NCBI RefSeq assembly: GCF_021730615.1
Contig: NZ_JAJLMN010000001.1
Span: 310,001-374,000 of the forward strand
Origin: Lichenibacterium dinghuense
GTDB taxonomy: Bacteria; Pseudomonadota; Alphaproteobacteria; Rhizobiales; Beijerinckiaceae
Length of the DNA stretch: 64,000 bases
Direction of reading: 5' to 3'
This document shows, in pieces, positions 16,917 through 26,304 of this stretch. A program made the position numbers and the translations under genes. Under the pieces are notes generated by a model. It was not told where the DNA came from. It did no database searches and saw only the letters and a list, made by a program, of their open reading frames with translations. How positions within the stretch are numbered: the stretch's first letter is position 1; every line of letters begins with the position of its first letter.

Positions 16917-19900
16917 ATGATCTCCTCCATCTTCGTCGACCGGCCGCGCCTCGCGATCGTGATCTCGATCATCGTCACCATCGCGGGCGCGCTCTCGATC
17001 CTGCGCATCCCGGTGGCGCAGTTCCCCGACATCGTGCCGCCGCAGGTGCAGGTGGCCGCCACCTACCCCGGCGCCTCGGCCTCGGTGGTCGAGACCGCGG
17101 TGGCGCAGCCGCTCGAAGCGCAGATCGTGGGCGTCGACCAGATGCTCTACATGAAGTCGTCGAGCGGCAACGACGGCTCCTACAACCTCACGGTCTCGTT
17201 CGCGCTCGGCACCGACCCGAACATCGACACCGTCAACGTCAACAATCGCGTGCAGACGGCCCTGTCGCAGCTGCCCTCCGAAGTGCAGGCGGAAGGGCTG
17301 ACGGTGCAGAAGCGCTCGTCCTCCGTTCTGCAGTTCATGATGTTCTACAGCGACAACGGCCAGCAGGACCCGCTGTTCATCACCAACTACGTCATCATCA
17401 ACGTGCTCGACGAGCTGTCGCGCACGGCGGGCGTGGGCCAGGCGTCGCTGTTCGGCAAGCTCAACTATTCGATGCGGATCTGGTTCGACGTCCAGCGCCT
17501 CAACAACCTCAACATGGCGCCCTCCGACGTCGTCAACGCCATCCAGTCGCAGAACGTGCAGGCCGCCGTGGGCCGCATCGGCGCGCGGCCCATCTCGGAC
17601 GAGCAGCAGTTCCAGTTCAACCTGCAGACGCAGGGACGGCTGACCACGCCCGAGCAGTTCGGCGACATCGTCATCCGCGCCAACCCGGACGGCTCGACCA
17701 TCAAGGTCAAGGACGTCGCCCGCGTCGACCTCGGCGCGCAGAACTCCGACAACTTCAGCCGCCTCGACGGCAAGCCGGCCGTCGCCATCGGCATCTACCT
17801 GTCGCCCGGCGCCAACGCCGTGAACACGGCCGCGGCCGTGCAGGCCACGCTCGACAAGGTGTCGAAGCGATTCCCCGAGGGGCTGAAGAACAAGGTCGTC
17901 TACGACTCCACCACCTTCGTGCGCGACACGATCTCGGAGGTGCTGAAGACGCTCGGCGAGGCCTTCGTGCTCGTCGTGATCGTGGTGTTCGTGTTCCTCG
18001 GCAACCTGCGCGCCACGCTGATCCCCGCCGTGGCGGTGCCGGTCAGCCTCATCGGCACTTTCGCGGTGCTGCTGGTGTTCGGCTTCTCGGCCAACACGGT
18101 GTCGCTGCTCGCCATGGTGCTCGCCATCGGCATCGTGGTCGACGACGCCATCGTGGTGGTCGAGAACGTCGAGCGCGTGATGGAGGAGCATCCCGAGTTC
18201 AGCCCCGGGGAGGCCACCAAGCAGGCCATGCGCGAGATCACCGCGCCCATCGTGGCGATCACGCTGGTTCTGCTCTCGGTGTTCGTGCCGCTGGCCTTCA
18301 TCCCCGGCCTCACCGGCGTGCTGTTCCGGCAATGCGCGGTGACGATCTCCATCGCCATGCTGATCTCGGCCATCAACGCGCTGACGCTGTCGCCGGCGCT
18401 GTGCGGCATCTTCCTGCGGCCGAGCGGGAAGCGGCGCGGCATCATGGGCCGCGTGCTGAACGGCATCGACAAGACCCGCGACGGCTACGCCTGGGTCGTG
18501 GCGCGCCTCGTCCGGGTGGCGATCGTGTCCGTCGTGATCATCGCGGGCTTCGCGGTCGCGGTCTATTTCGCGGCGCTGCGGACGCCGACGGGCTTCCTGC
18601 CCGAGGAGGACCAGGGCGCCTTCTTCGTGGTGATCCAGCTGCCCGACGGCGCCTCGGTCAACCGCACGGGCGAGACCGTGAAGACCATGGAGGACCTGCT
18701 CCTCAAGATGCCGCAGGTGGCCGACACCTTCGCGGTGGTGGGCTATTCGTTCCTCGACACCGTGTCCGAGCCCAACGCCGGCTTCATGGTCGTCAAGCTC
18801 AAGCCCTTCGAGGATCGCACGGCCGCGGCCGACTCGGTCCAGGCCACGATCGGCGCGGTCTTCCGCGACGCGCAGCAGATCCGCTCCGGCAACGTCATCG
18901 CCTTCAACCTGCCGCCCATCATCGGCCTGTCGACCTCGGGCGGGTTCGAATACGACCTCGAGGCCCTTCAGGGCCAAGACCCGGCGATCATCGGCCAGGC
19001 CGCGCAGGGTCTGATCGCCGCCGCCAACGCGAACCCTGACCTCCAGCGGGTCTTCACCACCTTCACGGCCTCGAACCCGTCGCTCTACCTCGACATCGAC
19101 CGCGTGAAGGCGTCGGCGCTCGGCGTCAACATCGGCGACATCTTCAACGTGCTGCAGTCGACGCTCGGCGGCACCTACATCAACAACTTCAACCTCTACG
19201 GCCGCACCTGGCAGGTCAACATCGAGGGTGAGGCCAAGGACCGCGCCGACATCGCCGACATCTGGCAGATCTACGTCAAGAACAGGTCCGGCGGCGAGGT
19301 GCCGCTGCGCTCGCTGGCGTCCCTGCGCGTCGTGCAGGGCCCGCAGGTCATCACGCGCTACAACAACTACCGCGCCATCCCGATCCAGGGCTCGCCCAGG
19401 GCCGGCGTGTCATCGGGCGCGGCGCTGGCCGCCATGGCGGAGGTGTCCGACAAGACGCTGCCGACGGGCTATTCCTACGAATGGACCGGCACCGCCTTCC
19501 AGGAATACCAAGCGAGCGGCAAGACCGGCTACGTGCTCGGCTTCGCGATCCTCTTCGCCTACCTGTTCCTGGTTGCGCTCTACGAGAGCTGGCTGATCCC
19601 CGTCTCGGTGCTGCTGTCCGTCACCGTGGGCGTGTTCGGCGCCTTCATGGGCATCATCCTGGCCGGGCTGGTGCTCGACCTCTACGCGCAGCTCGGCCTC
19701 GTGGTGCTGGTGGCGTTGGCGGCCAAGAACGGCATCCTGATCGTGGAATTCGCCAAGGACCGCCGCGCCGAGGGCGTGCCGATCCTCGACGCCGCCATCG
19801 AGGGCGCGGGCCAGCGGTTCCGCGCCGTGATCATGACATCGATCGCCTTCGTGCTGGGTCTCCTGCCCCTGGTCGTCGCGGAAGGCGCCGCCAAGCTCAG

Positions 19901-20111
19901 CCGGCGCGACGTCGGCACCCCCGTCTTCGCGGGCATGATCGTGTCGTCGGTGGTCGGGCTCTTCGTGATCCCGATGCTCTACGTGGTGTTCCAGCGCGTC
20001 GCGGAGTGGCTCGACCGCAAGCGCGGGATCGCGCCGCCGAAGACCCGCGAGGAGCGCGAGGCCGAGGCGCGGGACCGCGGCGGCGACGGGGGCGCGCCGG
20101 CGCCGGCATGA
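16917..20111 (+). CDS. RND efflux transporter, HAE-1 family (AcrB/MexB-like)
   Basis: A 1064-residue proton-driven multidrug pump. It starts with the typical [13 protein letters not shown] and has twelve membrane segments with two large periplasmic loops. The proton-relay residues are present: Asp409-Asp410 in TM4 ([16 protein letters not shown]) and Lys937 in TM10 ([16 protein letters not shown]). Length is normal for the family (about 1030-1070). The C-terminal tail is charged and disordered. It is co-transcribed with the adaptor. The substrate range cannot be read from sequence. Confidence 0.95.
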   Translation: MISSIFVDRPRLAIVISIIVTIAGALSILRIPVAQFPDIVPPQVQVAATYPGASASVVETAVAQPLEAQIVGVDQMLYMKSSSGNDGSYNLTVSFALGTDPNIDTVNVNNRVQTALSQLPSEVQAEGLTVQKRSSSVLQFMMFYSDNGQQDPLFITNYVIINVLDELSRTAGVGQASLFGKLNYSMRIWFDVQRLNNLNMAPSDVVNAIQSQNVQAAVGRIGARPISDEQQFQFNLQTQGRLTTPEQFGDIVIRANPDGSTIKVKDVARVDLGAQNSDNFSRLDGKPAVAIGIYLSPGANAVNTAAAVQATLDKVSKRFPEGLKNKVVYDSTTFVRDTISEVLKTLGEAFVLVVIVVFVFLGNLRATLIPAVAVPVSLIGTFAVLLVFGFSANTVSLLAMVLAIGIVVDDAIVVVENVERVMEEHPEFSPGEATKQAMREITAPIVAITLVLLSVFVPLAFIPGLTGVLFRQCAVTISIAMLISAINALTLSPALCGIFLRPSGKRRGIMGRVLNGIDKTRDGYAWVVARLVRVAIVSVVIIAGFAVAVYFAALRTPTGFLPEEDQGAFFVVIQLPDGASVNRTGETVKTMEDLLLKMPQVADTFAVVGYSFLDTVSEPNAGFMVVKLKPFEDRTAAADSVQATIGAVFRDAQQIRSGNVIAFNLPPIIGLSTSGGFEYDLEALQGQDPAIIGQAAQGLIAAANANPDLQRVFTTFTASNPSLYLDIDRVKASALGVNIGDIFNVLQSTLGGTYINNFNLYGRTWQVNIEGEAKDRADIADIWQIYVKNRSGGEVPLRSLASLRVVQGPQVITRYNNYRAIPIQGSPRAGVSSGAALAAMAEVSDKTLPTGYSYEWTGTAFQEYQASGKTGYVLGFAILFAYLFLVALYESWLIPVSVLLSVTVGVFGAFMGIILAGLVLDLYAQLGLVVLVALAAKNGILIVEFAKDRRAEGVPILDAAIEGAGQRFRAVIMTSIAFVLGLLPLVVAEGAAKLSRRDVGTPVFAGMIVSSVVGLFVIPMLYVVFQRVAEWLDRKRGIAPPKTREEREAEARDRGGDGGAPAPA

Positions 20112-20267
20112 CAGCACGTCGGCGCCTCCCTCGCCGTCGTCGCGCAGGTTCTTCGTCCGTCAGCGCGGACGGGGGGCGTCCTGCACAGACACGAGATCGC
20201 CGCTGCGGAGCGCCGGACCGGACCTCGCGAAAGGCCAGAAGCACTCCGAAACCGACCTCCCCTGCGG

Positions 20268-21215
20268 TCACACGTCGAGCGGCTTCAGCCCCGCCTCGAT
20301 CTCGCGGCGGCGCCCCTCCAGGAACGGCGGCAGCGACAGCGTCTCGCCGAGGCGCTCCATCGGCTCGTCGGTGGCGAAGCCGGGCCCGTCCGTGGCGATC
20401 TCGAACAGCACGCCGCCCGGCTCGCGGAAATACAGGCTCCGGAAGTAGAAGCGGTCGATCGGCCCGCTCGACGGCATCCGCATCGCCTTGAGCCGCTCGG
20501 CCCAGCCGCGGTAGGTGTCCTCGTCCGGCGTGCGCAGCGCCACGTGGTGCACGCCGCCGGCGCCCTGCCCCGCCGCGGGTTTGCCCGGCTCGTCGAGCAG
20601 GTGGAGTTCCTTCGCGGTCTCGCCGCCGCCGTCCATGGCATAGACGTGGGCCTCGACGTCGCCGTCGCGGTAAGAGCGCACCCGCTCCATCCCGAGCACG
20701 TCGCGCAGCACGGCGTCGGTCGCCTCGACCCGCGCCGTGCTCAGCGTGATGGCGCCCAGGCCCAGCACCTGATAGTCGCGCGGCACCGGGCTGCGGGCCC
20801 AGGGGTGGTGCGGCGCGGTGCCGGGGTCGGCGACGAGCGACAGGCGCTGGCCCTCCGGGTCCTCGAAGTCCAGCACCAGCCGGCCGTCCCGCTCGGCGAT
20901 CCCGCCCCGCGACACGCCCGCCGCGGCGAGCCTCTCGCCCCACCAGTGCAGCGCGTCGCGCCCCGGCACGCGCAACCCCGTCCGCACCACCGAACCCGAG
21001 CCGCGGCGCTCGCGCGCCGCCGGCCAGTCGAAGAAGGTCACGTCCGAGCCGGGCGAGGCGAGCCCGTCGGCGTAGAACAGGTGGTAGGCCGACACGTCGT
21101 CCTGGTTCACGGTCTTCTTCACCAGCCGCATCCCCAGCACCTGCGTGTAGAAGCGGTGGTTGTTCGGCGCGTCGGCCGTGACGGCGGTGAGGTGGTGGAA
21201 GCCGGTCAGGACCAT
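20268..21215 (-). CDS. Ring-cleaving dioxygenase (MhqO-like, tandem VOC)
   Basis: A 315-residue protein with two vicinal-oxygen-chelate modules (about 1-145 and 150-290). Metal-ligand candidates are the HH pair in [12 protein letters not shown] near the start, the HH pair in [10 protein letters not shown], and the Glu in [11 protein letters not shown]. The family includes hydroquinone-type ring-cleaving dioxygenases linked to quinone stress. Start MVLTGFHH at 21215 is the family's usual N-terminus; the ribosome site is poor. It stands alone, convergent with the efflux pump gene, which could point to a shared role against aromatic or quinone toxicity. That link is inference. Confidence 0.82.
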   Translation of the reverse strand: MVLTGFHHLTAVTADAPNNHRFYTQVLGMRLVKKTVNQDDVSAYHLFYADGLASPGSDVTFFDWPAARERRGSGSVVRTGLRVPGRDALHWWGERLAAAGVSRGGIAERDGRLVLDFEDPEGQRLSLVADPGTAPHHPWARSPVPRDYQVLGLGAITLSTARVEATDAVLRDVLGMERVRSYRDGDVEAHVYAMDGGGETAKELHLLDEPGKPAAGQGAGGVHHVALRTPDEDTYRGWAERLKAMRMPSSGPIDRFYFRSLYFREPGGVLFEIATDGPGFATDEPMERLGETLSLPPFLEGRRREIEAGLKPLDV

Positions 21216-21241
21216 GGGGAGGACTCGCGCTGTGAACGGAC

Positions 21242-21275
21242 GAAAGCCGGGCACCCGCGAGGATGCCCGGCTTTC
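21242..21275 (-). terminator. Terminator hairpin after the GlsB-like gene
   Basis: GAAAGCCGGGCA (21242-21253) and TGCCCGGCTTTC (21264-21275) are perfect 12-base arms around a 10-base loop. The hairpin lies 25 bases past the minus-strand stop at 21301 and just upstream of the dioxygenase start, so it isolates the two genes. On the minus strand the stem ends in TTTC. Confidence 0.7.
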
Positions 21276-21300
21276 CGAAGGAAAGCGATGGGGAGGGCCG

Positions 21301-21564
21301 TCAGGCCGCGCGTCGCACCAGGCGGATGACGAGGATCAGCACCACGGCGCCGATCAGCGCGTCGATGATGGCCGCCACGATGCCGGCCCCGAGCGGGATG
21401 CCCAGCGCCGGGAACAGGTAGCCGGCGATGATGGCGCCGATGATGCCGATCACGATGTCGCCGATGATGCCGAAGCCGCCGCCCTGGACGAGCAGGCCGG
21501 CGAGCCAGCCGGCGATGCCGCCGACGATGATCCAGGTGATGATGGAAGCGCCGTCGAGCGGCAT
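21301..21564 (-). CDS. GlsB/YeaQ/YmgE-family stress membrane protein
   Basis: An 87-residue, very hydrophobic protein with three predicted membrane segments and the glycine-rich family pattern ([32 protein letters not shown]), ending in a basic tail (IRLVRRAA). GGGGGA lies 6 bases before the ATG. Members are small inner-membrane proteins induced by general stress; the mechanism is not established. It has its own terminator. Confidence 0.9.
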   Translation of the reverse strand: MPLDGASIITWIIVGGIAGWLAGLLVQGGGFGIIGDIVIGIIGAIIAGYLFPALGIPLGAGIVAAIIDALIGAVVLILVIRLVRRAA

Positions 21565-21643
21565 GGTGGTTCCCCCAAAGACAGGCAGGCCCGGGTCGGG
21601 CCTGCGCGGCAGGGGAACTGGCGCCGCGGCGTCATGGTTCCGG

Positions 21644-21799
21644 TCAAGCTTCCGCCCGGCCCGGCGATTTCCGCTCGCGCCGGCAGCGGTCGGAGCAGTA
21701 GCGCACCTCGTCCCACACCTTCTCCCACTTCTTGCGCCACGCGAACGGGCGGCCGCAGTGGGCGCAGATCTTGGTGGGGAGGTCGGCTTTCTTGCGCAT
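21644..21799 (-). CDS. DUF2256 small zinc-finger-like protein
   Basis: A 51-residue protein matching DUF2256. It has two Cys pairs (ICAHCGRPF and YCSDRC) separated by a basic, Trp-rich stretch ([12 protein letters not shown]). The Cys-x2-Cys ... Cys-x3-Cys pattern suggests one zinc site. The start ATG at 21799 and stop at 21644 define a clean frame. It lies between the GlsB-like and YdcH-like genes on the same strand. The family's function is unknown. Confidence 0.85.
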   Translation of the reverse strand: MRKKADLPTKICAHCGRPFAWRKKWEKVWDEVRYCSDRCRRERKSPGRAEA

Positions 21800-21862
21800 G
21801 GCGAGGCTCGCGTGGAGCCCCTCACATGGGGCGCCCCGGCGCGGCCGGCACCGGGCGATGCG

Positions 21863-22081
21863 TCAGGCGATGATGTCCGGCGTCATCTGGTCTTCGAGGA
21901 AGGACAGGCGGTCGCGGAGGGCCAGCTTGCGCTTCTTGAAGCGCTGAACCTGGAGCTGATCGATGCGGCCGAGGTCAATCAGAGCCTCGATGGCAGCGTC
22001 GAGGTCGCGATGCTCCTCCCGCAGGCGGTCGATCTCGGCCTGGAACGACACGCGTTCATCGTCGGTCAGGTCCTTGGCCAT
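21863..22081 (-). CDS. YdcH/DUF465 family small protein
   Basis: A 72-residue, highly charged helical protein. It matches the DUF465 pattern: FQAEIDRLREEHRDLDAAI, then QRFKKRKLALRDRLSFLED, which probably forms an antiparallel coiled coil. The start MAKDLTDDER at 22081 is used; an upstream start would add a Cys-rich stretch without support. The family is common in Proteobacteria and its role is unknown. It is divergent from the GMC oxidoreductase gene. Confidence 0.88.
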   Translation of the reverse strand: MAKDLTDDERVSFQAEIDRLREEHRDLDAAIEALIDLGRIDQLQVQRFKKRKLALRDRLSFLEDQMTPDIIA

Positions 22082-22273
22082 CGCCGGATCGCACTCCCCC
22101 GCGCACACGCCGCACACTATTCCCCCGACTCGGGGCGGATCGCAAGGCGGCCGGGCCGCCGGCTGGCGCGGGCTCCGGCTTTATGGTGTGCGCTGCAACC
22201 CGCGACACTGAGGGCCGTTTAATTGTCCGAATGGCCGTCAGGCCGAGCGCCACCACGAGCGAAGGGACGCCCC

Positions 22274-23926
22274 ATGTCCGACGACCACTACGACGTCATC
22301 ATCATCGGCAGCGGCCCGGGCGGCGGCTCGATGGCCCACAGCCTCGCGCCCACGGGCAAGCGCATCCTGATCCTGGAGCGCGGGCCCTACCTGCCGCGCG
22401 AGCAGGCGAACTGGAACTCCAAGACGGTCTTCGTCGACGGCAAGTACCAGGTCGACGAGACATGGTACGGGAAGGACGGCTCGTCCTTCAAGCCGGGCCT
22501 CCACCGCTACGTCGGTGGCAACTCGAAGGTCTACGGCGCGGCGCTGTTCCGCCTGCGCGAGCGCGACTTCGGCGAGCTGAAGCACCCCAACGGGATCTCG
22601 CCCGCCTGGCCGATCGGCTACGGCGAGTTCGAGCCCTACTACACGGCGGCCGAGAAGCTGTTCCACGTGCACGGCAAGGCGGGCGAGGACTCCACCGAGC
22701 CCCCGCGCTCGGGCGATTTCCCCTACCCGCCCGTCAGCCACGAGCCGCTGATCGAGAAGCTGAGCCGGAGCTGGACCGAGCAGGGCCTCCACCCGTTCCA
22801 CATGCCGATGGGCATCCTGCTCGACGAGGGCAAGGACGGGAAGCCGAAGCCGACCAGCATCTGCATGCGCTGCGACGCCTTCGACGGCTTCCCCTGCCTG
22901 CTCAACGGCAAGGCCGACGCGCAGGTGATCTGCATCGATCCCACGATCGCCCGCTTCAAAAACGTGACCCTGCTCACCGAGGCCTACGCCAAGCGCCTGG
23001 AGACGTCGCCGGACGGCAAGACCGTCAAATACGTCCACGTCGACCGCAACGGCGTCATGGAGCGCTACTCGGCCGACGTCTTCGTCGTGGCCTGCGGCGC
23101 GCTGTCGTCCGCGCAGCTGATGCTGCGCTCCTACGGGCCGAACCACGACAACGGCCTCGCCAACGGCTCCGACCAGGTGGGGCGCAACTACATGCGCCAC
23201 AACCAGTCGGTTCTGATGGCCTTCCTGAAGGAGAAGAACACCACGGTGTTCCAGAAGACGCTGGGCTGCAGCGACTACTATTTCGGCGACGAGGAGTACC
23301 CCTACCCGATCGGCCTGATCCAGATGTGCGCCACCACCCACGGCGACCAGGTGCGCGGCGAGGAGGTGCCGCACTGGCTGAACGACTTCATCCCGCAGCT
23401 GCCCTTCAACAAGATCGCCGACCACGCGCTCGACTTCTGGCTGTCGAGCGAGGACCTGCCGATCCCCGAGAACCGCATCCGCTACGAGGGCGAGAAGGTG
23501 TTCCTCGACCTCCACGAGACCAGCATGGAGGCGCACAAGCAGCTCACGAAGCGGCTGGAGCGCATGATGAAGGCGGCGGGCTGCGCGCCCTTCCTGCTGG
23601 AGCGCGACCTCTACCTCGGCAAGGACATCCCGGTCGGCGGCACCGCCCACCAGGCCGGCACCATGAAGTTCGGCACCGACCCGAAGAGCTCCGTGCTCGA
23701 CGTGAACTGCAAGGCGCACGAACTCGACAACCTGTATTCCACGGATGCCGGCTTCTTCCCGTCGATCGGCGCCGTGAACCCGACGCTGACCATCATCGCC
23801 AACGCGCTGCGCGTGGCCGACAACTTGCGCGAGCGCCTGGGCGCCAGGGACGTGCCGGCGGCGCAGCCCGCGGTCGGCAACAGCTACGTGCTGGCGGGAC
23901 ACTCGCCGATCCTGGAGCCCGCCTAG
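22274..23926 (+). CDS. GMC-family FAD-dependent oxidoreductase
   Basis: A 550-residue glucose-methanol-choline oxidoreductase. The N-terminal FAD site is IIIGSGPGGGSMA followed by ILERG. The C-terminal signature runs GTAHQAGTMKFG (with the active-site His) to PSIGAVNPTLTIIANALR (with the Asn that binds the sugar or alcohol). A CMRCDAFDGFPC segment near residue 200 is seen in one bacterial subgroup. No export signal is visible. AGGGAC precedes the ATG. An SMP-30-type lactonase follows on the same strand, so a sugar-to-lactone reaction is plausible but inferred. Confidence 0.9.
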   Translation: MSDDHYDVIIIGSGPGGGSMAHSLAPTGKRILILERGPYLPREQANWNSKTVFVDGKYQVDETWYGKDGSSFKPGLHRYVGGNSKVYGAALFRLRERDFGELKHPNGISPAWPIGYGEFEPYYTAAEKLFHVHGKAGEDSTEPPRSGDFPYPPVSHEPLIEKLSRSWTEQGLHPFHMPMGILLDEGKDGKPKPTSICMRCDAFDGFPCLLNGKADAQVICIDPTIARFKNVTLLTEAYAKRLETSPDGKTVKYVHVDRNGVMERYSADVFVVACGALSSAQLMLRSYGPNHDNGLANGSDQVGRNYMRHNQSVLMAFLKEKNTTVFQKTLGCSDYYFGDEEYPYPIGLIQMCATTHGDQVRGEEVPHWLNDFIPQLPFNKIADHALDFWLSSEDLPIPENRIRYEGEKVFLDLHETSMEAHKQLTKRLERMMKAAGCAPFLLERDLYLGKDIPVGGTAHQAGTMKFGTDPKSSVLDVNCKAHELDNLYSTDAGFFPSIGAVNPTLTIIANALRVADNLRERLGARDVPAAQPAVGNSYVLAGHSPILEPA

Positions 23927-24004
23927 GGCGGGCCGCGACCGAGCGGGGCCACCTCATCGCGTCGAGATGCCGGCGGATCGCCCGGCCATGACGACGCTTC
24001 GGGC

Positions 24005-24046
24005 GCGGGGCTCAGCCCCGCACCCTCCGGAGGCCGAGGGCCTCCG
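24005..24046. repeat. Tandem GC-rich hairpins, probable REP-like element
   Basis: Two perfect hairpins lie side by side between the GMC and lactonase genes. GCGGGGC-TCA-GCCCCGC spans 24005-24021 and CGGAGGCC-GAG-GGCCTCCG spans 24028-24046. No T-run follows. Paired GC-rich hairpins of this form are typical of repetitive extragenic palindromes, but I see only one copy in the window. They may stabilise or end the GMC transcript. Confidence 0.55.
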
Positions 24047-24070
24047 AGGATCAGTTTCCCAGGCAGGGCC

Positions 24071-24976
24071 ATGGCCGACGACTACGAGATCATCGACAAG
24101 AGCTTCAAGCGCATGGTGCTGCCCAACGCGGCGCTGACCAAGCTCGGGGAGGGGTTCGGCTGGCTCGAAGGCCCCGTCTGGTTCGCCGACCAGCAGTGCC
24201 TGCTCGTGTCCGACCTGCCCAACGACCGCGTCATGCGCTGGAGCCTGTCCGGCGGGATCTCGGTGTTCCGCGAGCCGAGCGGCTTCGAGAACGGCCACAC
24301 CCGCGACATGCAGGGCCGGCTGATCTCCTGCTCGCACGGCGGCCGCATCACCCGCACCGAGGTCGACGGGCGCATCACCGTGCTGGCGGACCGCTACGAC
24401 GGCAAGCCGCTGAACTCGCCCAACGACGTCGTGGTGAAGTCGGACGGCACGATCTGGTTCTCGGACCCGCCCTACGGCACCAACACGGACTACGAGGGCG
24501 GCAAGCGTGAGGCGTTCCTGCCCGCCAACCTGTACCGGCTCGACCCCGCCGACGGCTCGCTGGCTGTCGTGGCCGACGACTTCGAGGGACCGAACGGCCT
24601 CGCCTTCTCGCCCGACGAATCGAAGCTCTACGTCGCCGAGACCGGCGGCCAGTTCGATGCCGAGCCGACGCAGTACATCCGCGTCTTCGACGTGTCGGCC
24701 GACGGCGCGCGGCTCGGCGGGGGACGCAAGTTCCACACCGTGTCGCCCGGCAACAGCGACGGCTTCCGTGTCGACGAGGAGGGCAACGTGTGGACGAGCG
24801 CCGGAGACGGCGTGCACTGCGTCTCGCCCTCCGGCGACGTGCTGGGCAAGATCAAGGTGCCCTTCACCGTTGCCAACGTCGAGTTCGGCGGGCGCAACCG
24901 CGCGCAGCTCTTCATCTGCGCGTCCCACACCCTCTACGCCATCTACACCAACGTGCGGGGAGCGCGCCGCCCATGA
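24071..24976 (+). CDS. SMP-30/gluconolactonase-family protein
   Basis: A 301-residue six-bladed beta-propeller of the SMP-30/gluconolactonase/LRE type, metal-dependent lactonases that open sugar lactones. Family marks are GFGWLEGPVWFAD near the start (metal-binding Glu), NSPNDVVVKSDGTIWFSDPPYG (Asn and Asp ligands), GPNGLAFSPDESKLYVAET, and NSDGFRVDEEGNVWTSAGDG. No signal peptide is seen. It overlaps the next VOC gene by 4 bases (ATGA) and follows the GMC oxidoreductase. Together they could oxidise a sugar to its lactone and then to the acid. The substrate is unknown. Confidence 0.9.
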   Translation: MADDYEIIDKSFKRMVLPNAALTKLGEGFGWLEGPVWFADQQCLLVSDLPNDRVMRWSLSGGISVFREPSGFENGHTRDMQGRLISCSHGGRITRTEVDGRITVLADRYDGKPLNSPNDVVVKSDGTIWFSDPPYGTNTDYEGGKREAFLPANLYRLDPADGSLAVVADDFEGPNGLAFSPDESKLYVAETGGQFDAEPTQYIRVFDVSADGARLGGGRKFHTVSPGNSDGFRVDEEGNVWTSAGDGVHCVSPSGDVLGKIKVPFTVANVEFGGRNRAQLFICASHTLYAIYTNVRGARRP

Positions 24977-25872
24977 CCCTGCAGTCCCGGCGCGTCGCGC
25001 GCGTCGACTTCACCGCGTCCGACCTCGCGGGAACCCGGCACTTCTACGAGGGTCTGGGCTTCGCGGCCCTCGGCGAGCCCGTCACCGTGGACGGTGCGGA
25101 GTTAGCGCTGCTGGGGCTGCGGGACGCGAGGGCCGAGCGGCTGACGATGGCGCTCGGCGCGCAGGAAGTGTCCTTCGTCGCCTTCGACCCTCCCGGCCGC
25201 CCCTACCCGGCGGACAGCACCTCGACCGACCTCTGGTTCCAGCACATCGCCGTCGTGGTGTCCGACATGGCGGAAGCCCATCGCCGCGCGCTGGCCGCCG
25301 GGGCGCGGCCGATCACGCGGGGCGGGCCGCAGACCCTGCCGGCCAACACCGGCGGCGTGACCGCCTTCAAGTTCCGCGACCCCGACGGGCACCCGCTGGA
25401 GCTCCTGTTCTTCCCGGCAGGGACGGGAGCCGAGGCCTGGCACGCGCGCGACGTCGCCTCGCCCTTCCTCGGCATCGACCACACGGCGGTGGCGGTCGGC
25501 GACGCCGACCGGAGCCGGGCCTTCTTCGAGGGGCTCGGCCTGACGGCCGGGGACGGCACGCACAACCACGGCGTCGAGCAGGAACGGCTCGACGACGTCG
25601 CGGACGACCGCTGCCGGGTGGTGCCGATGCGGCCGCCCGCGAAGCCGCCGCACGTCGAGCTTCTGGGCTACGAGGTCGGCACGCGCCGCCCCATGCCGGC
25701 CGACACGCGGGCCGACGACGTCTGGGCCACGCGCGTGTGGATCGAGGTCGCGACGCTGTCGGGCGACCACGTCACCCGGGGCGCGGCGCTGCCGGGCGGC
25801 GCTCGCGCGGCCCTGCTGAGCGACCCGGACGGGCACATGGTCGTGGTGTTCGAGGCCGGCGGAGCAGCCTGA
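24973..25872 (+). CDS. VOC-superfamily protein (glyoxalase/dioxygenase fold)
   Basis: A 299-residue protein with two VOC modules. The first begins RVARVDFTASDLAGTRHFYE and includes LWFQHIAVVVSDM. The second begins LGIDHTAVAVGDADRSRAFFE and ends in DPDGHMVVVFE. Both have the DPDGH ... E pattern of glyoxalase-fold enzymes. Which metal ligands are used, and the reaction, are not clear. Its start overlaps the lactonase stop, so the two are translationally coupled and may serve the same pathway. It converges on a small exported-protein gene. Confidence 0.85.
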   Translation: MTLQSRRVARVDFTASDLAGTRHFYEGLGFAALGEPVTVDGAELALLGLRDARAERLTMALGAQEVSFVAFDPPGRPYPADSTSTDLWFQHIAVVVSDMAEAHRRALAAGARPITRGGPQTLPANTGGVTAFKFRDPDGHPLELLFFPAGTGAEAWHARDVASPFLGIDHTAVAVGDADRSRAFFEGLGLTAGDGTHNHGVEQERLDDVADDRCRVVPMRPPAKPPHVELLGYEVGTRRPMPADTRADDVWATRVWIEVATLSGDHVTRGAALPGGARAALLSDPDGHMVVVFEAGGAA

Positions 25873-25876
25873 CGCC

Positions 25877-26167
25877 TCAGTCGCGCCGTCGACGGACGCG
25901 GTGGCGCGGGGCGGGCGCGTCGTCGCCGGGCTCGTCCGATGCGGTGGCCGCGCCGTCGTGCCGCCGCCGCATGAAGTCGAGCTCGTCGTCGAGCGATCCC
26001 GGAGCGGGCCGCCGGTGCCGCGCGCAGCCCGGCATCTCGCTCGGGATGTCGCCGTCCGCACCGCGGTGGGGCGAGCAGGGGCCGACCGGCGCCTCCTGCG
26101 CGGGCGCCGGACCGGACAGCAGGGCCAGGGCCGCCACGAATCCGCATCTCCGAAGCGCCCCGGACAT
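25877..26167 (-). CDS. Small exported protein, function unknown
   Basis: A 96-residue protein with a signal peptide (basic RRC, hydrophobic FVAALALLSG, cleavage near PAQ-EAP). The mature part of about 70 residues is Pro/Arg/Asp-rich with two Cys (in VGPCSPH and PGCARH) that could form a disulphide, and it ends in a very basic RHRVRRRRD. The ribosome site GGAGGGTGAC is excellent, which argues for a real gene. I do not recognise the family. It ends 4 bases from the convergent VOC gene. Confidence 0.65.
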   Translation of the reverse strand: MSGALRRCGFVAALALLSGPAPAQEAPVGPCSPHRGADGDIPSEMPGCARHRRPAPGSLDDELDFMRRRHDGAATASDEPGDDAPAPRHRVRRRRD

Positions 26168-26304
26168 GTCACCCTCCGATCGATGCGCGCCACGGTAGCG
26201 GCCCGGGGCCCGCCGGCCAAGCGAGGGGCGGTGGCGCCGTGCGGACGGACGTGCGAAGGGCGCCGGGGGGACCGCGCGGCGCGGCCCGTCGCGGAGTTCC
26301 GAGC

